Below are positions 25,326 to 35,963 of a stretch of 64,000 bases of DNA, piece by piece (within the stretch, counting starts at the first letter, position 1; each line of letters opens with the position of its first letter). The translations under genes and the position numbers were made by a program. Where the stretch lies: positions 1 to 64,000 of the forward strand of contig NZ_MUME01000034.1 in the NCBI RefSeq assembly GCF_002155915.1. The letters are read 5' to 3'. The notes below the pieces were generated by a model, which did not search any database, was not told where the DNA came from, and saw nothing but the letters and a program-made list of their open reading frames with translations. Source of the stretch: Streptomyces thermovulgaris (GTDB lineage Bacteria > Actinomycetota > Actinomycetes > Streptomycetales > Streptomycetaceae).

Positions 25326-28286
25326 TCAGCCCTCCGGCTGCCTGCCCAGGACGTCCAGCAGCCGCTCGGCCTCCGCGCACCGCAGCTGCGGCAGGTCCTC
25401 CCCGGCGCCCGCGCCCCTGACGCCCCGGCCGCCCGGCTGGGTCCGGTAGGCCGCCAGGACGTCGCGTGCGCGCCGCTCCGCCTCGGCGGACCGCCCCAGG
25501 TCGGCCGCCAGCCAGCCGGCGGCGAGCTCCGCACCGGTCCGCTCGTGCAGGGCGTTCGGCCCCAGCAGCGCGAAGGCGGCGATCGCCTGCTCCATCCTGG
25601 CGAGGGCCTCCTCGAGCCCGGCCCGGGACACCCCGCCCTCCGCGCCGGTGGCGACACCCGCGAGCAGATCGCCGAACTGACGGTGCGTGTGACCGAGTTC
25701 GGCCACGAACCGCTGCCGCGCCACCTCGTCGTCGGCACGGTCCCGCGCCTTCTCGCACTCCGCGACGGCGGACCTCATCAGCTCCCGCGCGGCCTGCGGC
25801 CCGGCCTCGGTGCGCAGCGCCAGCCAGGCCCGGGCACGGGTGGCGCGCACCAGGCCGTGCACGCTGTCCAGGGAGCGCCACAGATCGCACGCGCGCGCGT
25901 AGGCACGGTCCGCCTCCTCGTGCAGCCCCGCCCGGCTCAGCGACTCGGCGGCCAGGTGGGCGAGGGTCGCGTGGTCCTGCTGCTCGGGCCAGTGCCGGGC
26001 GATCTCGGCGGCCCGGAGCCGGTGCTCGGCGGCCGCCCGGTGCTCCCCGAGCTCGCTCAGACAGTCGCCGAGCCACCACCGCGTCTGCACGACCGCCCCG
26101 TCGCCGTGCGTCTCCACGGACAGCTCCAGGAGCGCGGACTCCAGCACCTCGGCGGCCTCGGCCCACCGCCCCTGCCGCAGCAGCAGCCCGCCGAGCTGCT
26201 GGCGCGCCCAGGCCCCGAGGGCCGGCCCCTCCTTCGCCTCGTCGGCCCAGTGCGCCGCCTCCAGGGCGTGCCGCGCCGCCTCCTCGACCCGGTCCAGGCC
26301 GCCGAGCACCTCGGCGAGCTGCAGATGCAGCTGGGCCCGTCCCGCGGCCTCCAGATGCGCCCCGCCGTGCTCCAGGGCCGCCCGCAGCGCCCGCTCGGCC
26401 CGCTCCGGGTCGCCCAGGTGGTACGCGAGCCCCGCCAGCCGGGCCTCGTACTCCACCGCGAACCACGGCACCCCGGCCCCGGCGTACTCGGCCGCGGCCC
26501 GCTCGAACAGCTCCACGGCCGTGTGCGGGTCCCCGGTGCGCGCGGCGATCTCCGCGAGCATCGCCCGCGCCTCGGCCGCCCGGGTGGTGAGCCGCACGTC
26601 GTCACCGGTGCGCCCCTCGACGAGCGCCAGCACCTCCCGGGCGGCCCGTTCGGCGGCGGACAGCACCTCGAGGTCCACGGGACCGTCGGCCAGGTGCACC
26701 GGCCGCATCAGGATCCGCGCCCGCGCCATCACCACGGACGCGGTCTGCCGTACGCCGGTGCCCCCCTCGGCGTACAGCGCGAGGACCCGTTCGTACGGCT
26801 CGGCGACCGCGGCGCGTGCCCCCTCCACGTCGCCCGCCAGCGCCCGGACGTACGCCGCACGCGCGCGGGCCGCCAGCGCCTCGCCCGGATCGCCCGCCTC
26901 CGCGTACAGCTCGGCGGCCCGCTCGAACAGCGCGGCGCCCTCGGGGCCCCTGCTCATCGCCTCGTGGTCGGCGATCTCGGCCCGGTCCCGGGCGTCCAGC
27001 TCGACGCCCTGCGCGGCCCGTGCCACCGCCGCCCAGGCCTCCACGGCGTTCGGCTGCAGGGTGTCCGACAGGCGGCGCGCCTCGGCGATCAGCGCGGACA
27101 GGTCGGCCGTCTGCGGCGCCGCCGGCTCGGCGGGGACCCGCGGCGCGGGAGCCGGGGCGGGGGCGGCGGACCGCGTCGTGCGCACCCCCAGCGGCAGCCG
27201 GTCCACCAGCGGGCGCTGCGCCATGCGCGCGCGTGTCCGCTCCCCGACGTGCGAGGAGCCGTTGCGCTCGTCGAAGCGGGCCGCCAGGGCCGACGCCTCC
27301 GTACGCGCGTGCGCGGCGAGCTCGCGGGCCGTCCAGTCGCGTCCCGCCGGCCCGGGCACCGGCTGCTCGCCCATCCCCAGCTCGACCAGCCGGTCCATGA
27401 GCAGGGCCACCACCGCGAGGAAGTCCAGCTTGCCGCGCGGATGACCGTCGTCCGTGAAGTACGCGGGCCGCTGCGCCAGCAGCTCCAGCGCCCGCGCCTC
27501 GTTGCCGGTCAGCGCGCAGAACTCCACGTGCTCGGCGTAGGTGCTGCGCATGCTCTCCATCTGCCGCACCAGCCGGATGCCCCGCAGATGGTGGGCGCGC
27601 GCCTCGTCGAGGCGGCCGAGCCGCAGCAGCGGCAGCAGGGAGGTGCCGAGGACCGCGTGCGGCTCGTGGGCACAGGAGAACTCGCCGTCCAGCACCGGCC
27701 GCCACAGCTCGAGGGCCTCCGCGTCCCGGCCGCGCTCGGCCTGCCACCAGCCCTGGTCGTGCAGCTCGCAGGCGTGGCAGTCGGCCATGCGGTCCCGGTC
27801 GGCGGCCAGCCACGCCGCATACGCCCGCTCCGCCCGCTCCAGGTCCCCGATGTGCCAGGCGACGCTGAACTCGGCGCTGCGCACGGCCCGTTCGGAGTAA
27901 CCGGCGAGCCGGTAGCGGCGCTCCATCTCGCCGAGCCACTTCTCGATGGAGGCCAGCGGAATGTGCGGCTGGCCCAGCATGCCCGCCGACATCCACTTGA
28001 AGGCCCAGTGCAGCGAGTGGGCCTCGTACTCGTCGAAGTCCTCGGGGCGTTCGTCCCACATGCGCAGCAGCCGCGCGAAGGGGACGAACATCTTGTCCTT
28101 CTCGGAGCTGTAGTTGTAGACCGTCAGCTGGTGCCCCAGCGCCTCGATCACGCCCAGCGGGATGTTCAGCCTCTCGGCCTCGGCCAGCAGCTGCTCCGCG
28201 CGGGCGTTGCGGGCCGGCCCCTCCGGCTGCTCGCCGTTGGCGGCTATCGCCCGGCGCAGGGAGTCCAGGTCGGTGATCTCGCTCAT
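25326..28286 (-). CDS. Large TPR-like repeat protein coupled to Hsp90
   Basis: This is a 986-residue protein, nearly all helix. A first block (to about residue 365) has degenerate repeats, then a PAPAPAPRVPAEPAAP linker, then about 600 residues of TPR-like units (for example GDPGEALAARARAAYVRALA, GDPERAERALRAALEHGG, GLHEEADRAYARACDLW). There is no signal peptide or catalytic motif. The ATG at 28286 has GGAGG 7 nt upstream and overlaps the Hsp90 stop as ATGA, so the two are made together. A scaffold or client adaptor for the Hsp90 is the natural inference. The pair is absent from my memory of the same locus in S. coelicolor. Confidence 0.85.
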   Translation of the reverse strand: MSEITDLDSLRRAIAANGEQPEGPARNARAEQLLAEAERLNIPLGVIEALGHQLTVYNYSSEKDKMFVPFARLLRMWDERPEDFDEYEAHSLHWAFKWMSAGMLGQPHIPLASIEKWLGEMERRYRLAGYSERAVRSAEFSVAWHIGDLERAERAYAAWLAADRDRMADCHACELHDQGWWQAERGRDAEALELWRPVLDGEFSCAHEPHAVLGTSLLPLLRLGRLDEARAHHLRGIRLVRQMESMRSTYAEHVEFCALTGNEARALELLAQRPAYFTDDGHPRGKLDFLAVVALLMDRLVELGMGEQPVPGPAGRDWTARELAAHARTEASALAARFDERNGSSHVGERTRARMAQRPLVDRLPLGVRTTRSAAPAPAPAPRVPAEPAAPQTADLSALIAEARRLSDTLQPNAVEAWAAVARAAQGVELDARDRAEIADHEAMSRGPEGAALFERAAELYAEAGDPGEALAARARAAYVRALAGDVEGARAAVAEPYERVLALYAEGGTGVRQTASVVMARARILMRPVHLADGPVDLEVLSAAERAAREVLALVEGRTGDDVRLTTRAAEARAMLAEIAARTGDPHTAVELFERAAAEYAGAGVPWFAVEYEARLAGLAYHLGDPERAERALRAALEHGGAHLEAAGRAQLHLQLAEVLGGLDRVEEAARHALEAAHWADEAKEGPALGAWARQQLGGLLLRQGRWAEAAEVLESALLELSVETHGDGAVVQTRWWLGDCLSELGEHRAAAEHRLRAAEIARHWPEQQDHATLAHLAAESLSRAGLHEEADRAYARACDLWRSLDSVHGLVRATRARAWLALRTEAGPQAARELMRSAVAECEKARDRADDEVARQRFVAELGHTHRQFGDLLAGVATGAEGGVSRAGLEEALARMEQAIAAFALLGPNALHERTGAELAAGWLAADLGRSAEAERRARDVLAAYRTQPGGRGVRGAGAGEDLPQLRCAEAERLLDVLGRQPEG

Positions 28287-30163
28287 CGGTGATCCTCCCC
28301 CGGCGCGTCGGTGCCGTGGTGGGTGGCCCACTCCAGCAGGCCGATGAACGCGCGGTTCAGCAGCGCCGAGTCGGCGGGCCGCAGCGGGCGCTGCGCCATC
28401 AGCAGCGCCTGTCCGTACAGCGACTCGGTCGCCGTCCCGATCAGCTCCGCGTCGCGCAGCGAACCGATCCTGCGGACCAGCGGGTTGAGGTGGTTGAGCA
28501 CCAGACGCGCACGGGGAGCGCTGCCCCGCAGCGAGCCGAGGATGCCCGCCCACAGGTCGTCGGCCTGCGCCTCGGCCTGGGCGCGGGCCTGCTCGTGCCG
28601 GGCCGCCCGGTCGTCCAGGTGCAGCGCGGGCACGGACAGCGGGTGGAAGGCGCGCAGCACCACGTCGCAGCCCAGCGGGTCCAGCCTGGCCCGCGCGGCG
28701 GCCAGGAAGCCCGACAGGGCCAGCTCCTCGGCCGGGTCGACGGGGTCCAGATGGGCGGTCACGGTGTCCGCGTCCAGCTCGGCGACCGCCGTCCCCGGAC
28801 GCACCGACGGCAGCGCCTCGACCAGCTCGCTGTCGTAGGTGTAGCCGCCGTTGACGACGCCGATGCCCTGCGCGGAGGCGATCGGCGCGACCTGCCGGTA
28901 CTCCTCGACCGTGCGCGTGAAGTGCACGACCGGGTGGCGCTGCGCGAACTCCTCCAGGGACATCTGCCCGTCGGTCGTCTCGAACGGCAGCCACGGCAGC
29001 ATCGTGCGCAGCATCTCCGCGTCGTGCCGGGCCAGCGACTTCACACCCAGGTGATGCACCGACAGAAAGGCGGCCAGCCGCTCCGGATCGCCGGCCGCGA
29101 GATCGGCCAGCCAGGAGCGGATCCGCTCGCCCAGCGCCTCGCGCACACCGGCCAGCGTCTCGTCCTCGTACAGCGCCTCGCGCGAGGCGGTGGGCCGCAG
29201 GCTGTCCGTGTCGAGCACGCAGCGCACGAAGAACGCCCAGTCGGGCAGCAGCTGTTCGGCCCGGTCGGTCAGCAGCATGCCCTTCAGGTGCACACGGTGG
29301 CCCGCCCGCTGTGCGGGACTGACCGCCGACGGCAGCACATAGGCCACCCCGCGGATCCCGGCCAGCGGCACGTCCAGGTCGATGGAGTCCAGCGGGGTGA
29401 AGCCGAACAGCTCGTGGCAGTGCCGGGCCAGGGCGACCCGGCGGGCGGCGGGGGAGGGGTACGACCGGTCCCAGGGCGCGGGCAGGTCGGTGACGGCCTC
29501 CTCGCCCACGCGCACGTCGTACGGCAGCAGCGAGCCGAAGTCCCGGGCCAGCGCGAGCACCCGCTCCTCGGTCAGCCACTCGCCGGCCCCCGCCCGCGCC
29601 TGGAGGTGCACGGTGGTGCCGGGCTCCGGACGGGCGGAGCGGGGCAGGGTCCGCACGGTGTACGAGCCGTCGTCGCACGCCGTCCACTCCACGGGCGGGG
29701 CGTCCGGCACCCGGGCGCTGCGGCTGACCACCCGGATCCGGTCGGCCACCACGAAGCAGGCCAGCAGGCCGATGCCGAACTGGCCGAGGAAGTCCGAGCG
29801 GGCCTCCTGCAGCCCCTCGGCCCGCTTGGAGCTGCGGCCGATGGTGGCCAGCAGCTCGTGCACATCGGTCTCGGTCAGACCGATGCCGGTGTCCTCCACC
29901 CGGAGGGTGGTGCCGTCCGCGAACAGCCGCACCCGGGCGGGGGCGTCCGGCTCCCCGGCACGCCGGGCGGTGAGGGCGTCCACGGCGTTCTGCAGCAGTT
30001 CGCGCAGATAGACCTTGGGACTGGAGTACAGGTGGTGCGAGAGCAGGTCCACCAGACCGCGCAGGTCGACCTGGAACGTGTGGGCCGACTGGGACTGCTG
30101 GTGAGACTGCGATGCCTGGGAGGTCTGGGATGCCTGAGATGACTGTGAGGTCTCGAAGTCCAT
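28283..30163 (-). CDS. Divergent Hsp90-family ATPase
   Basis: This is a 626-residue Hsp90/HtpG-family protein. After a Gln/Ser-rich N-terminal leader (residues 6-26) the GHKL ATPase motifs follow: YLRELLQNAVDAL (catalytic Glu and Mg-binding Asn), EDTGIGLTETDV in place of DNGIGM, the lid ATIGRSSKR, and FLGQFGIGLLACFVVADRI. The middle-domain arginine that contacts ATP is kept in SREALYEDE. The C-terminal dimer domain is poorly conserved and has no EEVD-type tail. It differs enough from housekeeping HtpG to be a separate subfamily. It forms an overlapping operon with a giant TPR-like protein, unusual for bacterial Hsp90, and is divergent from recG. Confidence 0.9.
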   Translation of the reverse strand: MDFETSQSSQASQTSQASQSHQQSQSAHTFQVDLRGLVDLLSHHLYSSPKVYLRELLQNAVDALTARRAGEPDAPARVRLFADGTTLRVEDTGIGLTETDVHELLATIGRSSKRAEGLQEARSDFLGQFGIGLLACFVVADRIRVVSRSARVPDAPPVEWTACDDGSYTVRTLPRSARPEPGTTVHLQARAGAGEWLTEERVLALARDFGSLLPYDVRVGEEAVTDLPAPWDRSYPSPAARRVALARHCHELFGFTPLDSIDLDVPLAGIRGVAYVLPSAVSPAQRAGHRVHLKGMLLTDRAEQLLPDWAFFVRCVLDTDSLRPTASREALYEDETLAGVREALGERIRSWLADLAAGDPERLAAFLSVHHLGVKSLARHDAEMLRTMLPWLPFETTDGQMSLEEFAQRHPVVHFTRTVEEYRQVAPIASAQGIGVVNGGYTYDSELVEALPSVRPGTAVAELDADTVTAHLDPVDPAEELALSGFLAAARARLDPLGCDVVLRAFHPLSVPALHLDDRAARHEQARAQAEAQADDLWAGILGSLRGSAPRARLVLNHLNPLVRRIGSLRDAELIGTATESLYGQALLMAQRPLRPADSALLNRAFIGLLEWATHHGTDAPGEDHR

Positions 30164-30331
30164 CGTCGCAGCGCCGTCGTGGGGGGACCGCAGGTCGGCG
30201 CGGGGTCGGGCGGTCCCGGTGGGGCGGTGACCGCGAAAGGGGGCCGGAGCGCGTCATCCTAGAACCCGGACGGCCGGGCCGACCAGGGGGTTTCGACGAC
30301 GTGCACGGCATTGTCGGTGCCGTGGTGTGCA

Positions 30332-32566
30332 ATGGAACCCGTGTCCGCACCGAGAGAAGCACTGCAACAACCGCTGAAGTCGGTGCTCGGTCCCGCCACC
30401 GCGAAGGTGATGGCCGAGCATCTCGGCCTGCACACCGTCGGCGACCTCCTCCACCACTACCCGCGCAGATACGAGGAGCGCGGCCGGCTCACCCGCCTCG
30501 CCGACCTGCCCATGGACGAGCACGTCACGGTGGTCGCCCAGGTGGCCGACGCCCGTCTGCACACCTTCGCCTCCTCCCGGGCGCCCCGCGGCAAGGGCCA
30601 GCGCCTGGAGGTGACGATCACGGACGGCAGCGGCCGGCTCCAACTGGTCTTCTTCGGCAACGGCGTGCACAAGCCCCACAAGGAACTGCTGCCGGGCACA
30701 CGCGCGATGTTCGCGGGCAAGGTCTCCGTCTTCAACCGGCGGCTGCAACTGGCCCACCCGGCCTATGAGTTGCTCAGGGACGACACCGAGGAGACGGTCG
30801 AGAGCTGGGCCGGTGCCCTCATCCCCATCTACCCGGCCACCGCCAGGCTGGAGTCCTGGAAGATCGGCAAGGCGGTCCAGACCGTCCTGCCCAGCGCCCA
30901 GGAGGCCGTCGACCCGCTGCCCGAGTCCCTCCGCGCGGGCCGCGGCCTGATCCCCCTGCCCGAGGCCCTGCTCAAGATCCACCGCCCGCACACCAAGGCG
31001 GACGTCGCCGAGGCCCGCGCCCGTCTGAAGTGGGACGAGGCCTTCGTCCTCCAGGTCGCCCTCGCCCGCCGCCGCCACGCGGATACCCAGCTTCCCGCCG
31101 TCCCCCGCCGCCCCGGGCCGGACGGTCTCCTCGCCGCCTTCGACGCCCGCCTCCCCTTCACCCTCACCGAGGGGCAGCAGAAGGTCTCCCGAGAGATCCT
31201 CGACGACCTGGCCCGCGAGCACCCGATGCACCGCCTGCTCCAGGGAGAGGTCGGCAGCGGCAAGACGCTGGTCGCCCTGCGCGCCATGCTCGCCGTCGTC
31301 GACGCCGGCGGACAGGCCGCGATGCTCGCGCCCACCGAGGTGCTGGCCCAGCAGCACCACCGGTCGATCACCGAGATGATGGGGGAGCTGGCCGAGGGAG
31401 GGATGCTGGGCGGACCCGAGCACGCCACCAAGGTGGTGCTGCTCACCGGCTCCATGGGCGCCGCCGCCCGCCGCCAGGCCCTGCTCGACCTGGCCACCGG
31501 CGAAGCCGGCATCGTCATCGGCACCCACGCCCTGATCGAGGACAAGGTCCAGTTCCACGACCTGGGGCTGGTCGTCGTGGACGAACAGCACCGCTTCGGC
31601 GTCGAGCAGCGCGACGCCCTGCGGGGCAAGGGGAACTCCCGGGGGGAGAAGCGGACCCCGCACCTGCTCGTCATGACCGCGACCCCCATCCCGCGCACGG
31701 TCGCGATGACGGTCTTCGGCGACCTGGAGACCTCCGTCCTCGACCAGCTCCCGGCGGGCCGCTCGCCCATCGCCAGCCATGTCGTCCCGGCCGCCGACAA
31801 GCCGCACTTCCTGGCCCGGGCCTGGGAGCGGGTGCGCGAGGAGGTGGCGAAGGGCCACCAGGCGTACGTGGTCTGCCCGCGCATCGGGGACGAACCGGTG
31901 GACGAGGGGAAGGGCGCCCGGAGGAAGTCCCCCGAGGACGAGGCCGAGAAGCGCCCGCCGCTCGCCGTCCTCGACGTCGCCGAGCAGCTCGCCGGGGGAC
32001 CGCTGCACGGCCTGCGGGTCGAGGTGCTGCACGGCCGGATGCAGCCCGACGACAAGGACGCCGTCATGCGCCGCTTCGCCGAGGGGAAGACCGACGTCCT
32101 GGTCGCCACCACGGTCATCGAGGTCGGGGTGAACGTGCCGAACGCCACCGTGATGGTGATCATGGACGCCGACCGCTTCGGCGTCTCCCAGCTGCACCAG
32201 CTGCGCGGACGCGTCGGCCGCGGCTCCGCCCCGGGCCTGTGCCTGCTGGTCACCGAGATGCCCGAGGCGAGCACCGCGCGCCGGCGGCTGGACGCGGTGG
32301 CCTCCACCCTCGACGGCTTCGAGCTCTCCCGCATCGACCTCGAGCAGCGCCGCGAGGGCGACGTCCTCGGCCAGGCCCAGTCCGGCTCCCGCTCCAGCCT
32401 GCGGGTGCTCGCCGTCATCGAGGACGAGGAGATCATCGCCCAGGCCCGCGAGGAGGCCGCCGCCGTGGTCGCCGCCGACCCGGACCTGGAGCACCTGCCC
32501 GGACTGCGCACGGCCCTGGACGCCCTGCTGGACGAGGAGCGGGAGCAGTACCTGGAGAAGGGCTGA
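30332..32566 (+). CDS. recG: ATP-dependent DNA helicase RecG
   Basis: This 744-residue SF2 helicase reverses stalled forks. It has an N-terminal wedge/OB domain (GDLLHHYPRRYEERG, GRLQLVFFGN), Walker A GEVGSGKT near residue 305, the DEQH box (VVDEQHRFG) near 416, MTATPIPRT, and the motif VI segment HQLRGRVGRG. A charged insertion (about 525-545, GKGARRKSPEDEAEKR) between helicase motifs looks lineage-specific. The start is the ATG at 30332; a GTG at 30341 is possible, and no clear ribosome site discriminates. Confidence 0.96.
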   Translation: MEPVSAPREALQQPLKSVLGPATAKVMAEHLGLHTVGDLLHHYPRRYEERGRLTRLADLPMDEHVTVVAQVADARLHTFASSRAPRGKGQRLEVTITDGSGRLQLVFFGNGVHKPHKELLPGTRAMFAGKVSVFNRRLQLAHPAYELLRDDTEETVESWAGALIPIYPATARLESWKIGKAVQTVLPSAQEAVDPLPESLRAGRGLIPLPEALLKIHRPHTKADVAEARARLKWDEAFVLQVALARRRHADTQLPAVPRRPGPDGLLAAFDARLPFTLTEGQQKVSREILDDLAREHPMHRLLQGEVGSGKTLVALRAMLAVVDAGGQAAMLAPTEVLAQQHHRSITEMMGELAEGGMLGGPEHATKVVLLTGSMGAAARRQALLDLATGEAGIVIGTHALIEDKVQFHDLGLVVVDEQHRFGVEQRDALRGKGNSRGEKRTPHLLVMTATPIPRTVAMTVFGDLETSVLDQLPAGRSPIASHVVPAADKPHFLARAWERVREEVAKGHQAYVVCPRIGDEPVDEGKGARRKSPEDEAEKRPPLAVLDVAEQLAGGPLHGLRVEVLHGRMQPDDKDAVMRRFAEGKTDVLVATTVIEVGVNVPNATVMVIMDADRFGVSQLHQLRGRVGRGSAPGLCLLVTEMPEASTARRRLDAVASTLDGFELSRIDLEQRREGDVLGQAQSGSRSSLRVLAVIEDEEIIAQAREEAAAVVAADPDLEHLPGLRTALDALLDEEREQYLEKG

Positions 32567-32634
32567 CAGACTGGGAGCCGGCCAGAAGCCGGCCGCACCA
32601 GGACCGGACCGCACCGAGACAAGGACCCAAGGAC

Positions 32635-33728
<1,094 letters not shown>

Positions 33729-33845
33729 ACCGCCGACGGACCGTCACCCGGTGTCCGGCGGTTGCCCCGTGGCCGTACAGTCGTCCCGTCGGTCTCCCCT
33801 ACATCTCCCCGTACATCCGCACCCGTAGAGAGTGGCGAGCACACG

Positions 33846-34958
33846 ATGGACGTGCAGAAGAAGCTCGACGAGATCGTGGCCACGGTCTCCAGCGCCCGTT
33901 CCATGCCCATGTCGGCGTCGTGCGTGGTCAACCGCGCCGAGCTGCTCGCGATGCTCGAAGAAGTGCGCGAGGCCCTGCCCAGCTCGCTCGCACAGGCGCA
34001 GGAGCTGATCGGCGACCGCGACCAGATGGTGGAGGAGGCACGGCGCGAGGCCGAACGGATCATCGAGAACGCGCGCGCCGAGCGCGACGCGATGATCGCC
34101 GGCACCGAGATCGCCCGCCGCTCCCAGGCCGAGGCCGACCGGATCCTCGCCGAGGCCCGCAGGGAGGCCGAGGAGATCCGTGCCGAGGCCGACGACTACG
34201 TCGACTCCCAGCTCGCCAACTTCGAGGTCGTCCTCACCAAGACGCTCGGCTCGGTGGGCCGCGGACGCGAGAAGCTGCTCGGCACCGGGCCCGGCCTCGA
34301 CGAGAACGGCTACGAGGACGAGGACGCCCCCGAGCGCAGCCACGACCCGGAGACCCTGCGCCGCAACGCCGACGCGTACGTCGACGCCAAGCTCAGCGCC
34401 TTCGAGGCGGTCCTCGCCAAGACCCTGGAGGCCGTGGGCAAGGGCCGCCAGAAGCTGCAGGGCCGCATCGCCACCGACGACCTCGGCGCCCTCGCCGACG
34501 ACACCACCACCGTCCAGCACTCCAGCGACGCCGACTACCTCGCCGACCTCGCGGCCCTCGCCGGCACCTCGGCGGCCCAGGCCGCGCCCGCCGAGCAGCA
34601 GCCCGCCCAGCCGCCGTACGAACCGCAGCCCGCCTACGGCTACCGGCAGCCCGCGCAGAGCGACCCCTACGGCGGCTACCAGCAGGGCTACGGGGGCCAG
34701 GACCAGTACGGCTACCAGCAGGCCGACCCGTACGCCCCCGCCTCCGGCTACGCCCCGGCGGGAGGCTCCTCCTACCAGGGCTACGACGCCGGGCAGACGT
34801 ACGACCCGAACCAGGCGCAGCAGGCCCAGCAGGGGCACCAGGACCCCCAGGGCTACGGCCGGCCCCGGACGCCCGCCCTCGACGAGACCAGCCTCTTCGA
34901 CACCAGCATGATCAGCGCGGAGCAGCTGCGCGCCTACGAGCAGGGCCGCGGCCTGTAG
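33846..34958 (+). CDS. DivIVA-like coiled-coil protein with Gln/Tyr-rich tail
   Basis: This 370-residue protein has a long charged coiled coil (about residues 30-130; EEARREAERIIENARAERD, AEADRILAEARREAEEIRAE). A duplicated segment follows: DYVDSQLANFEVVLTKTLGS and AYVDAKLSAFEAVLAKTLEA. The final third is a Gln/Tyr/Pro/Gly-rich disordered tail. It is annotated elsewhere as a cell-division-initiation or DivIVA-type protein; a cytoskeletal or polar scaffold role is inferred. The ATG at 33846 has a weak GGCGAG upstream. It lies between coaD and yceD. Confidence 0.85.
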   Translation: MDVQKKLDEIVATVSSARSMPMSASCVVNRAELLAMLEEVREALPSSLAQAQELIGDRDQMVEEARREAERIIENARAERDAMIAGTEIARRSQAEADRILAEARREAEEIRAEADDYVDSQLANFEVVLTKTLGSVGRGREKLLGTGPGLDENGYEDEDAPERSHDPETLRRNADAYVDAKLSAFEAVLAKTLEAVGKGRQKLQGRIATDDLGALADDTTTVQHSSDADYLADLAALAGTSAAQAAPAEQQPAQPPYEPQPAYGYRQPAQSDPYGGYQQGYGGQDQYGYQQADPYAPASGYAPAGGSSYQGYDAGQTYDPNQAQQAQQGHQDPQGYGRPRTPALDETSLFDTSMISAEQLRAYEQGRGL

Positions 34959-34996
34959 GCGGGCCCGCGGCCGCGGGCGGCCGTCCGGCCGCCGGA

Positions 34997-35026
34997 TTGG
35001 GACGAGAGCGGAAGGTCCAGTATCCT
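34997..35026 (+). promoter_or_regulatory. Promoter of the yceD-rpmF-rnc operon
   Basis: TTGGGA (34997-35002), an 18-nt spacer and TATCCT (35021-35026) lie about 90 nt before the DUF177 gene start. Both hexamers fit the Streptomyces vegetative consensus reasonably well. Confidence 0.55.
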
Positions 35027-35117
35027 GGCTCTTCGGTCGCGTGTACGTCCGCGATCAGCGCTGCCCTGGAACACCTCCGGGTCGGCGTCCCGCCGAGCTC
35101 GGAAACCGAAAGCAGGA

Positions 35118-35768
35118 ATGGCCCACAACGCCCGCCTCGACCACCGCAGCCCTCTCGTGTTCGACACGCACGAGCTCGGGCGGCGGCCCGGCACGCTGCA
35201 GCGCCTGACCCGCACGGTCCCCGCCCCCAAGGACTTCGGCCTCAAGGGAGTGATCGGAACGCCGGAGGGCGCTCCGGTGGAGCTTGCACTCAGGCTCGAG
35301 GCGGTCATCGAGGGGGTGCTCGTCACGGGCACCGCCCGTGCACAGGTCAAGGGGGAGTGCGTAAGGTGTCTGGAGCCGCTCGAGCTCGATCTCGAAGCGG
35401 ACTTCCAGGAGCTGTTCTCGTATCCCGCCACCGACGACCGGGGCCGTGGGAGCGCACGGTCCGAGGAGAGCGCCGGTGACGAGGACGACGAGGACATGTT
35501 CTTCATCGAGGACGGCCTGTTCGACCTCGAACCCCTGCTGCGTGACGCGGTGGTGCTCGCACTGCCGATGCAGCCGGTGTGCCAGGAGGACTGCCCGGGT
35601 CTGTGCTCCCAGTGCGGAGCGCGGCTTGCGGACGACCCGGACCACCACCATGACGCCGTCGACATCCGTTGGGCGGCTTTGCAGGAACTCGCCGACGCCA
35701 TGAGGGGCGGCGAGAAGGACAAGACGAGCGGCGCCGAAGCGGGCGTCGACGAGAAGCAGGAGAAATAG
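35118..35768 (+). CDS. DUF177 (YceD-type) protein
   Basis: This 216-residue protein is encoded directly before rpmF, as in most bacteria, where YceD affects 23S rRNA stability or processing. It has CVRC near residue 77 and a second cluster [13 protein letters not shown], together a plausible zinc site. An acidic linker ([14 protein letters not shown]) lies between. The ATG at 35118 has AGCAGGA upstream. rpmF starts 2 nt after the stop. Confidence 0.93.
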   Translation: MAHNARLDHRSPLVFDTHELGRRPGTLQRLTRTVPAPKDFGLKGVIGTPEGAPVELALRLEAVIEGVLVTGTARAQVKGECVRCLEPLELDLEADFQELFSYPATDDRGRGSARSEESAGDEDDEDMFFIEDGLFDLEPLLRDAVVLALPMQPVCQEDCPGLCSQCGARLADDPDHHHDAVDIRWAALQELADAMRGGEKDKTSGAEAGVDEKQEK

Positions 35769-35770
35769 CC

Positions 35771-35944
35771 GTGGCTGTTCCGAAGCGGAAGATGTCGCGC
35801 AGCAACACGCGCCACCGCCGGTCGCAGTGGAAGGCTGCGGTCCCCACCCTGGTGGCGTGCGAGCGCTGCCACCAGCCGAGGCAGCAGCACATCGCGTGCC
35901 CGTCGTGCGGCACCTACAACAAGCGCCAGGTCCTCGAGGTCTGA
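35771..35944 (+). CDS. rpmF: 50S ribosomal protein L32
   Basis: This 57-residue protein has the usual [20 protein letters not shown]-terminus and a zinc ribbon (CERC and CPSCG). The GTG at 35771 follows the DUF177 stop by 2 nt. Together with yceD and rnc it links ribosome assembly and RNA processing in one transcript. Confidence 0.97.
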   Translation: MAVPKRKMSRSNTRHRRSQWKAAVPTLVACERCHQPRQQHIACPSCGTYNKRQVLEV

Positions 35945-35963
35945 GCGGCTGGTGAGAGGCACT

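Noticed and set aside
28287-30362. Extension of the TPR-like protein upstream to 1678 residues
   Set aside because: The extra 692 residues lie in an alternative frame over the Hsp90 gene. The ATG at 28286 has a good ribosome site and overlaps the Hsp90 stop.
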